From Pictodentalium vernedei (taxonomy: Eukaryota > Mollusca > Scaphopoda > Dentaliida > Dentaliidae): DNA of 64,000 bases. Both the position numbers and the translations under genes were made by a program. Positions 33,335-43,249 of the stretch are shown piece after piece. The stretch spans positions 60,382,241-60,446,240 of the forward strand of contig CM062289.1 of NCBI GenBank assembly GCA_031216915.1, written 5' to 3'. The first letter of the stretch is position 1. The number at the start of each line of letters is the position of its first letter. The notes below the pieces were generated by a model. The model saw nothing but the letters and a program-made list of their open reading frames with translations. It did not search any database and was not told the origin of the DNA.

Positions 33335-34187
33335 CTAGTGTTTGATTGGGGGAGCATCAACAGTAACAATGTCATGTTTAATCTCTTCAAGGCACCCTAG
33401 GTCTAAATCATGTTGGGAAAAAACATCTTGATTCTCTATAAGCAACTTACCTGCTCCTACACTATGTTCTATACTCAAAGCACCAATTGAACATGTGAAT
33501 AGTTCCAGCAGGTGTGGTGGCATCTGCTCTCTAATCCTGGACAATCCATCATCTAAGCTGGTGGCAGAATCACTGGTGACAAATCTAAAAGCAGTTGGTT
33601 CAAAATCACTAAAAGTTTGAAACAGATCTGCCCTCTGAATGTCGACATTACTACTACCAGACAACTGTGACCCAGTGTCATATAAACATCCAGTTGAGCT
33701 CAACACATCTTCTGCTTTACTGGTGTCTATGGATGTCTCAAAGTCACACAAACTAGGAGTACTTCCTTCGACAATCTCACCTGCATTGCCAGTGACTTCT
33801 GTTTTCCAATTGTCTAAGGGTGACTTGAAGTCACATCAACTAGGATTAGTTCCCCCGACAATCTCTTCTACATTACCAATGTACAGGTTGCTTTTATACA
33901 AGCATTTTACCAGCTTCTATTGAGGAAGACAATAAAATACAACTCACATGACCAACCAGATCAAATACATAACTAGAAGACAATGCCTGCTCCAGTTCCA
34001 CATCCATAGTAGTTTTGGTACTAGGTGGTAATGTGACTGAATGACTTACCACTACTCGAGCAATTGGTATATCAGAATCTGTGCTAGTTCTTTTAAAAGA
34101 TGCATTCACAACTTCCTCGCCAGTGGTCAATGTAATGTTGCATAGGTTGACTATGCAATTATTGGAGGTAAGGAAATCCAGCCCCAA
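33335..34187 (-). pseudogene. Gypsy protease-to-RT spacer
   Basis: The right ORF (34187-33894) begins MGLDFLTSNNCIVNL, the conserved end of the retropepsin domain. The DTG-containing part upstream is missing or too damaged to see. The left ORF (33751-33335) is an acidic, Ser-rich linker containing LLIENQDVFSQHDLDLGC, the usual segment just before the RT domain, and ends with a 'H.I.t.dapPIk'-like phrase. Confidence 0.65.
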
Positions 34188-34499
34188 AAAGATCTATCTG
34201 TCTGTTTTGTTTTGACCTCCAGGAGCCAGCTGACCCTGATCTTGAGACTGTTTCTTATCAGAATTCTGAAATCATTTGTCTTTTTGGAATTTGTTCTTTC
34301 TCCAATTATGTTGCCTCAATGCAGGAGGTCTGCAGTAATTTGTTCTCCCACTGTCAGATGAGGAATTAATGCCTCCCAACTTCTGCTTGACCAAAGCAGA
34401 CATATCGGTCAAAAGAAATTTCCAATTCACCATTTCTTTCTCTAATGAAAAAAATCTTTGGTTCCACTTCCACTTGACTGACCTGGAAATCTGGTTCAG

Positions 34500-36103
34500 A
34501 CTCAGAGAAAGTCACCTGCCTTTAGTGGTAATTGTCAGAGCAATACCCAATTATCGCTTTTTGGTTTGTGATGGAGGCCTTCATATACTTCAGTGCTTTG
34601 AAGATAATGGAAGGAATTTTCTCCATTACAACTTTCACTGCCTCTTTGTCTTTGCATTCACGTGGAAATGCATAGGTGGAGATCTGCTGCATGGTGTGGC
34701 AATCAGATTGAGGATACCCCTCAAAAGTCATCATATGTACCCTTTGAAAAACTCCTCTAAGGGCTCATTCTCTGTCTCCTTAAGGAACTGGGGTTGCCTT
34801 CTTGTAGATGCGGTGCCACTTTTCTACTGAAACGTCTTTTCAGCTCATGTTTAAGAGACCTGTATGACTGCTTGCCTACAAAAAGGTTCACATATTCCAG
34901 TACATCTTCTGACAAGCAATCATATAATCTGTTCTGCCTTTTCTTGGGTTCCCATTTTCTCTGTTCTGCTATCCTTTCAAATTGGAATATGAAAGGTTCC
35001 CACTTAGCTGAACTACTTTCATTGAAAACAGGCAATTTGGGTCGGGGAAAACTTTTACTCCTACGATAAGAATGTGTGTGGTGCCAGCTCCTACCACTGC
35101 TTGAGCGGTCTGAAAAATCTGATGAAGAGGATCTGTGTTTCCTTCTTCTGTGTCTTCTAGATTGAGATGTTGATCCCAAGCCTTTTTGGACAAATCAGAT
35201 CTTCTCGCGTGGTACTTCTTTTCTTTTTCAGCAAGGCCAGTGTTGTAATGTGACTTTAGTTTTTCTTTCGGCATACAGTCAACAGTGAACCATTTTTCAG
35301 GTTGATAAATGGTATCTTCAGAGTGACTGTCAGAATGTGTGGAGTATTTCTCTGACTTAATTTGCTTGCCAATCTCAGTCTGTAAAGAAGTTATTGTGAT
35401 GTGTCCACTTTCAGTTACGTTTTTGGGCTCATTCACACCCGCAGTATTCCTGCGCCATGCAGGTACTGGAAGACCAATGACAGTCTGTTTGTGCCTTTCC
35501 CCCTCCTTCTTCAATTCTGCCGGCAATTTATCATATTCGGTATTAAATTCATTGGTCATGTTTTTCAACTGCTGAGTAGAATTATGTTTTACCTCTTCTA
35601 AATTGGCTTCATGCCATTTAACTTAGTTTTCCAGTGAAGCCTTCTCTCGCCTCAAATACTCTCTGTCTTTTTCGTATTTTCTTTGAATGGATCTAAATTC
35701 TTGCCTCAAGTCCAATATAACCTGTGGCATATTTAATGTAGGCTGATCTTTCAGTGCTGTGTTGAGAGGAGTCGATAGCAGAGTCTTGGGTGGTGTTGGC
35801 AATTGAAATTAATCAAACCCAGGCTGCAGCTGCACTTTAATGGGCGCTGGAGAAAGGTTACCAGTTTTAAAAGGATTAGTGGGTCTCAGCTGTGGTGTTT
35901 GAGGCATTTCCAGGGTAATAATTTTCATTTTCTATCAAGTCTGACCACACTAATTCATTTACACTTGTCTCTCCTCCTAAATCGCCCATTGTCAACATGC
36001 CCTTGTTTTGTCTGCAGGTATACAATTTTTGAGCGTTTGCTAGACCTACATTTTTTAATATTTGGAATTCATCTACTGAAATTGTCTGCAGATTGAGTTC
36101 CAT
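34500..36103 (-). pseudogene. Gypsy gag region with N-terminal HhH-like motif
   Basis: Three or more broken ORFs. The start (36103) reads MELNLQTISVDEFQILKNVG and then LANAQKLYTCRQNKGMLTMG, which resembles a helix-hairpin-helix DNA-binding motif (G-hairpin, 'A..I...R...G....dL'). A Lys/Glu-rich coiled region follows (35568-35200), then a Ser/Arg-rich stretch and the capsid-like part SSAKWEPFIFQFERIAEQRK (35050-34960). 34734-34522 gives CKDKEAVKVVMEKIPS. No zinc knuckle was found where expected (34330-34200). Confidence 0.65.
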
Positions 36104-37007
36104 AATTTGTGTGAATTAACAAGGGCTTTACCAATCAGTTAATTTAGCACAAACTAATTGTTTATTCTCAAAATACTTTATCCAATTAGCAGGAGCATAA
36201 TAATACTTCACTTAACATTAATCAAAAGATAGTAATAAAAATTGAAGCGACTTGTCACAAAACTCAAGAAAATGAATGGGATATCTTTTAGTTCACTGCA
36301 ACTCTGTTACATTTAATCAATTTACCACCCTTGATGTGTTTATTTACAACGAATACTGTAAATATGAATTACAACTTATTTGCTCCATTTTTGGTTCCCG
36401 CATTCAAATAAATGCAAATTCAGCTTTGATTTCAAAAGTTATAATATTTTGAAAGCAAAGTACATACTTAAAGCAACAGATTAAATAATAAGAAATTTAT
36501 TCTTATCCACTTGAAAACAGAAAACAATCATAACTTTCGATTGAAAATTAAGTGATCTTTCATACATTTATTAAAAAAATATTCAATTTGTTTAGAATGT
36601 GTCAAAAGCTATGAAACGCTAATTTGAATTTACTATTGTTTTGAACATTTTTATTTCGTGAAAGTGACCAAGTTTCACAATGAAATAAACAGAAATTTAC
36701 CAATGTATTTATGAGGAAACCCTGTGTTTACGATTTATCTCGTCGCCAGATATAACAGAATCGGTGAATATTATTTCAGACGCTCGCCATATCTCTAGGT
36801 AAATATCTGTATCTCGGCAGGAAGAAGCTGGGGACATCAAGACAGTCTCGGATACATCACAGAACTCCACCAAAGATGCCCGAGCACTTGGGTAGTTCAG
36901 TCATGTTCCATCCTCTTACAGGAGTATACTCCATTATAGGTTAAAATGGACTCTGTCATTTCGTTCATATATTCGTGTTTCTCTTCATGAGCTTAATTCA
37001 ATAATAG
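36104..37007. other. No gene seen; expected 5' end of the standard Gypsy element
   Basis: The left LTR/leader of the minus-strand Gypsy element should lie here, but no LTR pair or primer binding site was recognised by eye. 37003-37007 is AATAG, the target duplication of the next element. Confidence 0.35.
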
Positions 37008-37349
37008 TGTCACTGGCCGAGTTTACACATCTCAAGCAGGCCCCCAGTTCACTTAGAACAACTCTGTACTACACTACAAGAGACTACTTTTATTCAACCT
37101 AACCACATACAAGATCTACATTAAACTAACTGTCTATGTTTTTTTTTCTCACAGTTCCATCAAAACCTTCCCTCCAAAATCTTCAGGAAGTCATCTGTCA
37201 CTCTCTCCACAAGACCAGTTGTATGTAATTCTAATCCCCCACAGTGCACGTTACTGAAGTTAATTTAAATGTTATGATATCTGTGACTCAAGTCAGAGAG
37301 AAAATAATCTTGTGTAATGTCATACTGACTGGAATGTTAGCCTGTAACA
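37008..37349 (-). repeat. 3' LTR of the Gmr1-like element
   Basis: 342 bp, starts TGTCACTGGCC on + and ends CCTGTAACA, so it has TG...CA ends. Matches 42874-43244 closely. Confidence 0.93.
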
Positions 37350-37364
37350 CACCCTTTCCCTTCA
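37350..37364 (-). promoter_or_regulatory. Polypurine tract (plus-strand primer)
   Basis: Read on the minus strand, GAAGGGAAAGGGTG directly abuts the 3' LTR, the standard place and composition of the retroelement polypurine tract. Confidence 0.8.
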
Positions 37365-37452
37365 GATGTTAAAACACTGAGTTTTAACAAATTAGCACTA
37401 ATCTTACTTTGATAATTGGTAAATCCAATGGTTAAAGTAATCCACATTCCAG

Positions 37453-37684
37453 TTAACCCTTTACCTAACATGAAAAGCAGACGACACTTGCAAAACAATT
37501 CTTGAATAACTAATATTTTTCATTTTTTGTCTCGAAAACGTAGGCTTTAACCCCTCATTGGAACGAGCTCGTTCCAACGAGGGGTCATAACCTATGTTTT
37601 TGAGACAAAAAAATGGAAAAATAATTGGTGATTTTTGAGAATAGCGCTGGCCGGTTTTGGCCGTTATGGTGGGTAAAGGGTTAA
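37453..37684. mobile_element. Palindromic TTAA MITE, family Pal-B, inside the Gmr1-like element
   Basis: TTAA ends at 37453 and 37681, CCCTTTACC/GGTAAAGGG inner ends, central palindrome GGAACGAGCTCGTTCC slightly shortened. It inserted after the retrotransposon did. Confidence 0.88.
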
Positions 37685-37889
37685 CACTGTATTCCCACTA
37701 AGGAAACAGCAAGATGAACTTGAATACCACACTGTAAATCCAAAATCATTTGAGCATTAATATATCTCCATAAAACAAGTTGCGCTCCATCACATTAACA
37801 CTTCCATGCCAGAGAGTTCTATCTTCAGTCTTGACATCAAATAGGTTGTTATATACAAACTAACTACAGTATATTTACAACTCAACTGC

Positions 37890-38210
37890 ATTGTAATGAG
37901 CAGTTTCTGCTCCTGCAGTCTTTGAGTCAATCCACGTAACGTAAATCCAGCTGGGAATACAGTTTATTTACACAACAACCGCATAGTGACAAGCGGTCTC
38001 TGCTCCTGCAGTCTATGGGTTAGCAAGGGGTGATATAAATCCAAATTTAACACAGTTTGTATGTAAAATAACCGCATGAATAGTGTGCGGTTTCTGCTCC
38101 AGCAGTCTCTGCACTAGAAAAGGTGTTGAAGATTTCCAGTATCAACACTGTTCTTTAATAACATAGCTATAATTTGACAATTGGTCTCTGCTCCTACAGT
38201 CTTTTGTAAC
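37890..38210. repeat. Four degenerate 94-bp tandem repeats in the retrotransposon 3' region
   Basis: The motif TCTGCTCC(T/A)(G/A)CAGTC recurs at 37906, 37999, 38093 and 38187 (spacing 93, 94, 94). Other parts of the unit are weaker ('accgcat-a', 'aaataaa-ccaa'). It lies between RNase H and the polypurine tract, where long 3' untranslated repeats are known in some LTR elements. Confidence 0.7.
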
Positions 38211-38219
38211 TTGTCATAT

Positions 38220-38924
38220 TTAATGAAATGTCCGCGAAAGGTAGTCAGCATTTTTATTCAATCTTCCAGGCACATAATCAATTGTGAACGAATATGGTTG
38301 AAGGGCCAAACTCCATCTAACAAGCCTAGCATTAGGGTCTTTCATCTGGTTGAGCCACTTCAATGGACTGTGATCTGACCTCATGACGAATTCCTTCCCA
38401 TACAGGTACACATGAAATGTCTCTATACTCCACTTTAAGGCCAGACATTCTTTCTCTATAGTCACATAGTTACACTCGCATGGTAATAATTTCCTACTTA
38501 TATATGCTATAGGATGCTCACACCCATCTTCATTCCTCTGGCTGAGTACAGTTCCAATGCCTCTTTCTGATGCGTCGCACTACAGTATGAAGCCCTTTGA
38601 GAAATCGGGATTTTTCAGAACCGGACTACTTGTTAGTGTCAGTTTTACTTTATTGAAAGCACTTTCCAACAGATCATTCCATTTTACAATTTCTGGCTGT
38701 CGCTTCATCGTGGCATCTGTGAGTGGTGTGGCTATCTCCAAAAAGCCCGAAAGGAATTTGCAATAATAGCCTGCCAGCCCAAGAAATGATCTCATCTGCT
38801 TTTTAGTCTGTGGTCTTGGACAATCCTTTATCGCTTTAACCTTCAGCTCGTCTGGGTGCACTAACCCATCTCCAACAACATAACCCAGATACACAACCTC
38901 TCTGGCAGCGAACTCAAATTTCAA
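38220..38924 (-). pseudogene. Gmr1-like element: RT C-terminal part and RNase H
   Basis: The ORF 38924-38580 has LKFEFAAREVVYLGYVVGDG, FLGLAGYYCKFL and FSKGFIL, then a TAG at 38580 where a Gln is usual. The same frame continues CDASERGIGTVLSQ (first RNase H Asp) and 38465-38220 with MTIEKECLALKW (catalytic Glu), FVMRSDHSPLKWL (Asp) and IDYVPGRLNKNADYLSR (final Asp). Apart from the stop, RNase H looks well preserved. Confidence 0.85.
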
Positions 38925-39490
38925 AGGATTACTGTTAACCCTGCACTCCTCAACTGCACGAGTACTTTTTCTAGGTGTTTCAAATGTTCATCCCATGTCT
39001 CGGAAAAGACTACCAAATCGTTGATATAACTGGATGAAAATTCCTCCATGCCTTCCAGGACCATGTCGATCATTCTCTGAAAACTTGTGCCAGCTCCAAG
39101 GAAACCAAATGGCATGACCATAAATTCATAAAGCCCAAATGGTGTAGTAAAAGCAGTCTTTGAAATTGACGCCTCTGACAGTGGAATTTGCCAATATTCT
39201 TTACATAAATCCAGCTTTGATATATATTTTGCTCTGCCCAGTTTATCAATTATGTCATCAATCCGAGGCATGGGGTATGCATCAAATTTTGACACACTGT
39301 TTAACTTTCTATAGTCCACACAAAATCTTACTTTATTATCAGGTTTTGGCACAAGTACAATCGGAGAACTCCAATTACTCTTAGAATGTCTTATCATGCC
39401 CATATCCAGCATGTCCTTTAACTCATGCCGTACTATTTCCTTTTTGTATTCTGGTAGTCTGTATGGCCGCTGACGAATTGCCAGTGTCAA
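38921..39490 (-). pseudogene. Gmr1-like element: reverse transcriptase
   Basis: RT motifs in order: RQRPYRLPEYKKEIV, WSSPIVLVPKPDNKVRFCVD, YISKLDLCKEYWQIPL (first catalytic Asp), FGLYEFMVMPFGFLGAGTSF, then SSYINDLVVFS, where Y-x-D-D is expected and the first Asp of the pair reads Asn. It follows integrase, with a frameshift near 39480, and runs into the RNase H frame through another near 38930. The domain is about the normal length. Confidence 0.9.
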
Positions 39491-40076
39491 TCTCGTGTTG
39501 AATTAGAGACATATGTCTTGGTTTGTCATTAATAACATTGCCATAATTTGTCAGTAGATTAAACAATTCGCCCTTCTGGGTTGATTTTAACCTGTCGCCA
39601 ACCTTTAAGTCATCTATCCTCATTTTCTGAGGATTCAAACAGATGCTGGGGATGTCAGTCTCCTCTTTGTTGTTGTCCAGAAGTAGAAGTGTCGATGCTT
39701 CAACCCATTTACGCAGTATGTTGACGTGATAAATCTTCGATTTTCTGCTTGACAATTCTATTTCATAGTCAACTTCTCCAATTCTTTGCTTCACGGCAAA
39801 AGGCCCCTTCCATTCTGAATGTAATTTATTTGTTGTTGATGGCAGAAGGACAAGAATTTTGTCCCCATGTTGAAATTCTCTCGTGCAAGCTTTCTTGTCG
39901 TACCATGTTTTAATTTTTGTCTGCGATTTTTGCATGTTGAGCTGAACTATTTCGGTCATTTGGTGAAGTCTGTCCCTCATGTTTAGAACATATGCTATGA
40001 TATTTTCAGACGTCTTGGAATTGCCTTTCCAGGTTTCCTTCATTAAATCCAGTGGACCTCTCACTTTACGCCCTTA
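39423..40076 (-). pseudogene. Gmr1-like element: integrase C-terminal region and linker to RT
   Basis: In frame with the core after a TAA at 40074-40076. It contains a helical stretch, then FQHGDKILVLLPSTTNKLHS, WKGPFAVKQRIGEVDYEIEL and IYHVNILRKW, which is the integrase C-terminal SH3-like fold. The last part (QHEIDTGNSS) is the segment that in ordinary Gypsy elements sits just upstream of RT. This confirms the fused order INT-RT rather than two unrelated insertions. Confidence 0.85.
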
Positions 40077-40511
40077 CAGTAGTTCAAATGGGGAGAACCC
40101 TGTAGATTCTTGTGGAACCTTGTGGGACGCAAATAGCAGATATGGCAGCAACCTGTCCCAGTTACCTGGATCGTCTTTCACAAATTTCTTCAGCATAGAC
40201 TTCAATGTTCCATTAAATCTTTCCACCAGACCATCAGTTTGTGGGTGGTACGGGCTCGTTCTGATGGGTCGTACCTTCAACATGCGATATAATTCTGCCA
40301 ACAACTTTGATAGAAAATTAGCTCCCTGGTCAGTAAGTATTTCGTCTGGAACTCCAACTCGAGAAAATATCTTGACAAGCTCTTCTGCAATATGCTGTGC
40401 ATCAATAGATTTCAATGGGACAGCTTCAGGGTACCGTGTTGCATAATCACACATGACCAGAATATATCTGTACCCAGATTTGCTCCTTTCAAGTGGTCCG
40501 ACAATATCCAA
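40077..40511 (-). pseudogene. Gmr1-like element: integrase catalytic core
   Basis: MDIVGPLERSKSGYRYILV with the first catalytic Asp, MCDYATRYPEAVPL, EILTDQGANFLSKL with the second, and SPYHPQTDGLVERFNGTL with the catalytic Glu. All three acidic residues are present. Joined to the preceding zinc-binding domain only through a frameshift near 40510. Confidence 0.92.
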
Positions 40512-42327
40512 TAGTTTTGAATGGTGTGTCTACCAAAGGCATAGGTACAAGTTTCACTCTCTCATGTTGCTGTCTTGGAGCAACCTTTTGACAAACAGCA
40601 CATGACTTACAGTAATCTCTGACATCACTGAATATCCCTGGCCAATAAAATCTCTGCAGTAGGCAATTGATAGTTTTCTGCCTACCAAGATGTCCAGATA
40701 GTGGAATATCATGAGCTATCTCCAGTGTATATCTGCGGCATTCCGAGTGTAAAATTAGTTGCTCAGTCATCTCACTGAGAATTTGATATCTTGCGTGCCA
40801 GATCCGGTACATTAACCCTTCTCTTTCTGCAAAGTGTACTCCTTCATGTGGCATTTTATCTCCTCTTATATACTGTCTAATGAGCTCCAGCGACGAATCT
40901 GTCTTCAGAAGAGCTTTGAACTGATCCCTTGTAATTCCAAGATCATTGTAAGTACTGTTATCGCCTGTATCGACTGCTTCACACTGAGTAGAGTTTTGCG
41001 AAAGCCTTATGTTATGAGCTCTTTTTGCAGTCCGCCTCTCTTTGCGACTTTTCCGACGTTTTCCTCCACTATTTAACAATTCATCTGCAAACGGAAAAGT
41101 TTCATCAAACTCTGTATTCTCTACAAAGTCTATCTTGGGTACTGCACCACTTATATCTTTTACCAATCTAACTGCCACCTGTTTCTTCGCTCTCAGTCGC
41201 TGAGCTCTTGTTTCAACAAGAAAGTTATCTTCTTCATGCTGTAGCAGTCCAATTAAATTATCCATATCTCTTCCAAGTAAGACAAGTCGTGGAAGATTTG
41301 ATGACACCCCGGCCTTGACTTTGCATATCTTGTCATCTATAGTAATTAACACCTCGCATGTTGGATATTCCACAACATCACCATGTGTACATCTTACTGC
41401 AATTCTCTCCAAGTGATTAATTCTCTCTGCAGGAACCAGAGTCTTGTGAACCATCGTTCTTGTGGCACCAGTGTCAACAAGCATGTCAACCCTCTTCCCC
41501 TCAACATAACCTATGCAATACATCTCACCCATCTCGAGTTGTTTCTTTGTGGACTTTTCTTCGCGTTCTTTCAACTTGCACACCATTTTATTCTGATTCT
41601 GTTCATCAACAAAGAATGCATTGGGCCTTTTTATCCCTGGACAACGAAGAGCTACGTGGCCGTAGGACCCACATCTGTAGCATTTAATGTCTCTACGTAC
41701 TTTCCGCTCAGTTTCATTATTGTCACGTCTCCTCTCTCCATTTGAATTGGGGCTTCTCAGTTTACATGTAGCTGCAAGATGGCCATATTGTTTGCAGAGA
41801 TAACATTGTTTCTCCTGAGCTCTTGGAGTTTTCCAAGCTAGTACATAACAGTCAGCATGAGAGCTTGCTTCTTCTAATGTGGTAGGTTTCTTTTCTCTCA
41901 GCCATACTTGAAGTTCGAAGGGCATTTTCTCAATCATTTGTTCTATCACAATAATGTCACACATTTCACTCACAGTCACGTTATCAAGGTGTACCCACTT
42001 TTTGAATAAATCTTTCAATTGTGTGCCAAACTCTGTGTAGCTTTCCTCTTGCTTCTTCCTGACATATCTGAAACGTTGTCTGTATGTTTCATCATTTATG
42101 TTGTATCTAGTCAGTATAGCTTTCTTTATTGCATCATAATTGTTTGTTTCCGTGACATCCATACTGACGAAGGCTGCCCGAGCTTTTCCTGTGAGCAGTG
42201 GTGCTAACCGAACAGCCCAAGTTGTTTTTGCCCACTCACACGAAGTTGCTACTCTTTCAAACGTTGTTAGAAAATGTTCAATGTCATCTACCTCTGCCAG
42301 TTTCAGTTCATTCGAAAATGATGGCAT
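40512..42327 (-). pseudogene. Gmr1-like element: gag (main part), protease and integrase zinc-binding domain
   Basis: A 612-codon ORF. It opens MPSFSNELKLAEVDDIEHFL, like SCAN/capsid-like gag of vertebrate-type Gmr1 and Arc-like elements. Two CCHC knuckles follow (CYLCKQYGHLAATC and CYRCGSYGHVALRC, about residues 175-230), then retropepsin with VDMLVDTGATRTMV and a VLLGRDM segment, a basic linker, and the H2C2 integrase N-terminus (HDIPLSGHLGRQKT...CKSCAVCQ). RT would normally lie between protease and this domain; it is absent here and lies downstream instead. Confidence 0.92.
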
Positions 42328-42339
42328 GCCTCGATCATT

Positions 42340-42741
42340 CTAGTGATCTCCTTTTTGTTTTTCACCTCCTGTCATAGCGTCGATTAACGCGCCCCTGTCC
42401 TTTTCAACCTGCTCCATCCACTTTCTTCTTTCATTCTCTTCTGATGACAGTCGTTCTTGCTCTTGTTTATCTCTTTCTTCAGTATTGACCTGATGTACAT
42501 CTCTGAATGAAGTTAAAATGTTCATAAATTTTGCTTCCCGTCGTTCATCTTGTTCCCGTCGTCGATCCTCCTCTTCAATAGCCCTTTGTCTCATACTATC
42601 TCTTTCTGCCTTTCTATCCTCTTCCATTCGTTTGAACATCTCTGTGAATTGTTCCATCATTTTTACTTCTGTTTCTTCCTCTTGATCCTTTCCTCTTGTA
42701 GTTGGCATATCACAAAGTTTATGACAACAATCACTTTTCAA
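42340..42741 (-). pseudogene. Gmr1-like element: gag N-terminal coiled coil
   Basis: 133 codons, in the same frame as the next ORF and cut from it by a TAG (42340-42342). The likely start is MPTTRGKDQ. The rest is an Arg/Glu/Gln-rich helix predicted to form a coiled coil (ERDSMRQRAIEEEDRRREQ). Function probably gag multimerisation; inferred. Confidence 0.8.
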
Positions 42742-42850
42742 GAGTTAATAATTCAAACAATAGTCTTTCAGTTTCAATTCCCACATAGGTTGCCTACTAG
42801 TGTATTTTATACTTTCAGCACTCAAATGATCCACTAAGGTCACATTCCAG

Positions 42851-42871
42851 TCGATCCCACTTCTGACACCA
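42851..42871 (-). promoter_or_regulatory. Primer binding site, tRNA-Leu-like
   Basis: On the minus strand TGGTGTCAGAAGTGGGATCG follows the 5' LTR after 2 bp (CG at 42872-42873). Its complement reads like the 3' end of a tRNA, with CCA, the acceptor stem TTCTGAC and a T-arm TCGATCCCAC. The acceptor stem resembles leucine tRNAs; the isoacceptor is an inference. Confidence 0.75.
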
Positions 42872-42873
42872 CG

Positions 42874-43244
42874 TGTCACTGGCCGAGTTTACACTTCTCA
42901 AGCAGGCCCCCAGTTCACTTAGAACAACTCTGTACTACACTACAAGAGACTACTTTTATTCAGCCTAACCACATACAAGATCTACATTAAACTAACTGTC
43001 TATGTTTTTTTCTCACAGTTCCATCAAAACCTTCCCTCCAAAATCTTCAGGGAGTCATCTGTCACTCTCTCCACAAGACCAGTTGCATGTAATTCTAATC
43101 CCCCACAGTGCACGTTACTGAAGTTAATTTAAATGTTGTGATATCTGTGACTCAAGTCTTTAAATGTTATGATATCTGTGAGTCAGGTCAGAGAGAAAAT
43201 AATCTTGTGTAATGTCATACTGACGGGAATGTTAGCCTGTAACA
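42874..43244 (-). repeat. 5' LTR of the Gmr1-like element
   Basis: 371 bp, TG...CA ends. It is 29 bp longer than the 3' LTR because 'gatatctgtga-tca' is duplicated near 43140-43190. Confidence 0.93.
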
Positions 43245-43249
43245 AATAG

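Larger units (their letters stand above)
29518..36103 (-). mobile_element. Decayed Ty3/Gypsy retrotransposon with standard pol order
   Basis: On the minus strand, from right to left: gag (36103-34500), protease region (34190-33340), reverse transcriptase (33277-32700), RNase H (about 32730-31998), integrase zinc-binding part (31694-31485), integrase core (30668-30450) and integrase C-terminus (29961-29518). This is the usual Gypsy order. Many frameshifts and stops, an internal LINE tail (to 31484) and a 41-bp tandem expansion show it is dead. I could not recognise LTRs on either side. It lies antisense to the SLC22-like gene. Confidence 0.85.
37008..43244 (-). mobile_element. Gmr1-like Ty3/Gypsy retrotransposon (integrase before RT), nearly complete
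   Basis: A 6.24-kb insertion with LTRs at both ends, AATAG duplicated exactly at 37003-37007 and 43245-43249, a primer binding site and a polypurine tract. On the minus strand the order is gag, protease, integrase, reverse transcriptase, RNase H, so integrase precedes RT as in Ty1/Copia, while the protein motifs are Gypsy-type. This is the arrangement described for Gmr1-like elements. Lesions: a TAG in gag (42340-42342), a frameshift near 40510, a TAA at 40074, frameshifts near 39480 and 38930, a TAG at the start of RNase H (38580), and an altered RT active site. A Pal-B MITE sits near its 3' end. The LTRs differ at only about seven positions by eye plus a 29-bp indel, so the insertion is fairly young. 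Confidence 0.93.

Noticed and set aside
37008-43244. Gmr1-like order as two nested ordinary Gypsy fragments
   Set aside because: One LTR pair, one target duplication, and a continuous integrase C-terminus to RT linker with no internal LTR or duplicated domain.
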